Source of the DNA: an uncultured Rubrivivax sp.
Lineage (GTDB): Bacteria > Pseudomonadota > Gammaproteobacteria > Burkholderiales > Burkholderiaceae_C
DNA length: 7,788 bases
Assembly (NCBI GenBank): GCA_937967345.1
Contig: CALBTN010000019.1
Location: 1-7,788 of the forward strand
Direction of reading: 5' to 3'
The notes beneath the pieces are model-generated. The model saw nothing but the letters and a program-made list of their open reading frames with translations. It was not told where the DNA came from and ran no database searches. Each line of letters begins with the position of its first letter. Position 1 is the first letter of the stretch. The position numbers were made by a program, and so were the translations under genes. Shown one piece after another: positions 6,107 through 7,788 of the stretch.

Positions 6107-6213
6107 ACGACGGTGGCCTGCGTGCGTTGCGGCTTGCCGCGTCATGCCCGTCCGGCCGGCGATCGTGCAGGCGCTACAGGCCGGCGACGGAACGCGCCAA
6201 AGGGAGGTATCGA
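6107..6213 (+). other. spacer between the GH3 gene and garD
   Basis: The spacer is 107 bases with no gene. It has a direct repeat GGCCGGCGA (6154-6162 and 6179-6187, 25 bases apart) and a minimal GCGGC/GCCGC dyad (6129-6140). No T-tailed terminator and no clear -35/-10 pair is seen, so garD may be read from the GH3 transcript. The spacing is also long enough for its own promoter. Confidence 0.5.
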
Positions 6214-7788
6214 ATGAGTGGCGAGCCCCGCAAGCCCCACCCGAATGGCACCCAGCCGCCGCTGACGATCCAGCTGCACGAGCGCGACAACGTCGCCATC
6301 GTCGCCAACGACGGCGGCCTGCCCGCAGGCACGGTCCTGGCCGACGGCCTGAAGCTGCGCGAGAAGGTGCCGCAGGCGCACAAGGTGGCGCTGGCCGACA
6401 TCGCCGAGGGCGGCGAGGTGCGGCGCTACGGCGTCATCATCGGCCATGCGCTGAAGCCGATCGAAGCCGGCGGCTGGGTGCACGAGCGGCTGCTGAAGAT
6501 GCCGCCGGCGCGCGAGCTCGAAGGCCTGCCCGTCGCTACCGTCAAGCCCGAACCGCAGCCGCCGCTCGAGGGCTACCACTTCGACGGCTACCGCAACCCC
6601 GACGGCTCGGTGGGTACGCGCAACATCCTGGCGATCACGCAGACCGTGCAATGCGTGGCCGGCGTCACCGCCTACGCGGTGCAGCGCATCAAGGCCGAGC
6701 TGCTGCCGAAGTTTCCCAACGTCGACGACGTGGTCGCGCTCGAACACGGCTACGGCTGCGGCGTGGCGATCGACGCGCCCGACGCCGTGATCCCGATCCG
6801 CACGCTGCGCCACATCAGCCTGAACCCCAACTTCGGCGGCGAGCTGATGGTGGTCAGCCTGGGCTGCGAGAAGCTGCAGCCCGAGCGCCTGATGCCGCCG
6901 GGCACGATCCCGCTGGTCGACGAGCGGCTGGTTGCCGACGTCGGCGACAGCGCCTCGCCCGAGCTCGACGTGGTCGTGCTGCAGGACGAAGCGCATGTCG
7001 GCTTCCTGAGCATGGTCGAGTCGATCCTGCGCCAGGCCGAGCTGCACCTGGAGCGGCTGAACACGCGCCAGCGCGTGCGCGTGCCGGCCAGCGAGCTGGT
7101 GGTGGGCGTGCAGTGCGGCGGCAGCGATGCCTTTTCCGGCGTCACCGCCAATCCGGCGGTGGGTTACTGCACCGACCTGCTGGTGCGCGCCGGCGCGACG
7201 GTGATGTTCTCGGAAGTCACCGAGGTGCGCGACGGCATCGACCAGCTCACCGCGCGCGCCGCCACGCCCGAGGTGGCCGAAGCGATGGTGCGCGAGATGG
7301 CCTGGTACGACGCCTACCTGGCCCGCGGCCGCGTCGACCGCAGCGCCAACACCACGCCCGGCAACAAGAAGGGCGGGCTGTCGAACATCGTCGAGAAGGC
7401 GATGGGCTCGATCGTCAAGTCGGGCAGCGCGCCGATCAGCGGCGTGCTCGCGCCCGGCGACAAGCTGAACGGCCAGCGCGGGCTGATCTACGCCGCCACG
7501 CCGGCCAGCGACTTCATCTGCGGCACGCTGCAACTGGCCGCCGGCATGAACCTGCACGTCTTCACCACTGGCCGCGGCACACCGTACGGGCTGGCAGCGG
7601 TGCCGGTGATCAAGGTCGCCACGCGCAGCGAGCTGGCGCGGCGCTGGCACGACCTGATGGACGTGGACGCCGGCAGCATCGCCAGCGGCGGCAAGACGAT
7701 CGAGGAGGTCGGCTGGGAGCTGTTCCAGCTGATGCTCGAGGTCGCCAGCGGCCGCAGGAAGACCTGGGCCGAGCACTGGAAGCTGCAC
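6214..7788 (+). CDS. garD: galactarate dehydratase (GarD), 3' end cut by window edge
   Basis: An open frame of 525 codons from ATG 6214 to the last base, with no stop in the window. AGGGAGGT at 6201-6208 lies six bases after its GGAGG core from the ATG. The translation is collinear with E. coli GarD (523 residues, as recalled); the last residues WKLH correspond to the WGLH that stands about a dozen residues before the end there. So nearly all of the protein is present. Architecture: an N-terminal SAF-like domain (about 18-95: HERDNVAIVANDGGLPAGT, then HKVALADI), a linker, and the UxaA/GarD dehydratase domains from about 120. Conserved stretches include GYRNPDGSVGTRN (125-137), YGCGVAIDAP (180-189), LGCEKLQPERL (216-226), CGGSDAFSGVTANPAVG (301-317), TPGNKKGG (381-388), ATPASDFICGT (428-438) and TTGRGTPYG (451-459). 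It converts galactarate (mucate) to 5-keto-4-deoxy-D-glucarate in the cytoplasm, the same product as GudD. Altronate dehydratase UxaA is the nearest alternative, but the match across the length is to GarD. Confidence 0.95.
   Translation, partial: MSGEPRKPHPNGTQPPLTIQLHERDNVAIVANDGGLPAGTVLADGLKLREKVPQAHKVALADIAEGGEVRRYGVIIGHALKPIEAGGWVHERLLKMPPARELEGLPVATVKPEPQPPLEGYHFDGYRNPDGSVGTRNILAITQTVQCVAGVTAYAVQRIKAELLPKFPNVDDVVALEHGYGCGVAIDAPDAVIPIRTLRHISLNPNFGGELMVVSLGCEKLQPERLMPPGTIPLVDERLVADVGDSASPELDVVVLQDEAHVGFLSMVESILRQAELHLERLNTRQRVRVPASELVVGVQCGGSDAFSGVTANPAVGYCTDLLVRAGATVMFSEVTEVRDGIDQLTARAATPEVAEAMVREMAWYDAYLARGRVDRSANTTPGNKKGGLSNIVEKAMGSIVKSGSAPISGVLAPGDKLNGQRGLIYAATPASDFICGTLQLAAGMNLHVFTTGRGTPYGLAAVPVIKVATRSELARRWHDLMDVDAGSIASGGKTIEEVGWELFQLMLEVASGRRKTWAEHWKLH

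Noticed and set aside
3647..6145. An 832-codon open frame on the - strand opposite the GH3 gene
   Set aside because: It is a shadow produced by G/C at third positions of the real gene. Its translation is His/Arg/Ala-rich without domain motifs, while the + strand frame has full GH3 catalytic motifs and a lipoprotein signal.
6107..6213. A terminator between the GH3 gene and garD
   Set aside because: Only a weak dyad with a two-base loop and no T run is present.
6142..7788. A 548-codon open frame on the - strand opposite garD
   Set aside because: The + strand frame from 6214 matches GarD along its whole length with a good ribosome site. The antisense frame is compositionally biased and has no recognisable family.

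Overview
The window is GC-rich (about two thirds G+C by eye), with third positions dominated by G and C. The tRNA-Met and tRNA-Arg sequences and the style of the proteins point to a betaproteobacterium, most likely Burkholderiales. This is an inference from sequence style, not from a marker gene. All genes are ordinary chromosomal families; no mobile element, phage gene or CRISPR array was seen.

Layout. At the left edge are the 3' part of a CAU-anticodon tRNA and a complete tRNA-Arg(ACG), followed by a terminator-like hairpin. Next on the + strand is a small stand-alone PAS-domain protein (255-671). Convergent to it, on the - strand, lies a two-gene unit read gudD (2873-1545) then an HpcH/HpaI-family aldolase (1525-734), with only 19 bases between the genes. 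A noncoding divergent region of about 640 bases follows. It holds a 15-bp tandem duplication, a small A/T-rich island and several short dyads. On the + strand come a large lipoprotein-type family 3 glycoside hydrolase (3524-6106) and, 107 bases later, the galactarate dehydratase gene garD (6214 to the window end). GarD is cut by the edge, lacking only about the last 10-15 residues.

How the genes fit. GudD dehydrates D-glucarate, and GarD dehydrates galactarate; both give 5-keto-4-deoxy-D-glucarate. The aldolase next to gudD is the natural candidate to split that product into pyruvate and tartronate semialdehyde. The locus is therefore best read as a hexarate (aldaric acid) catabolic island. 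The GH3 enzyme in the middle suggests a link to plant-derived glycosides or oligosaccharides outside the cytoplasm. No transporter, tartronate semialdehyde reductase or dedicated regulator lies in the window.

I found no clearly new system. The points most worth a second look are the GH3 enzyme set within the hexarate locus, a FixL-like pattern of haem-site residues in the stand-alone PAS protein, the non-GarL-type active-site motif of the aldolase, and possible operator-like sequence in the divergent intergenic region.
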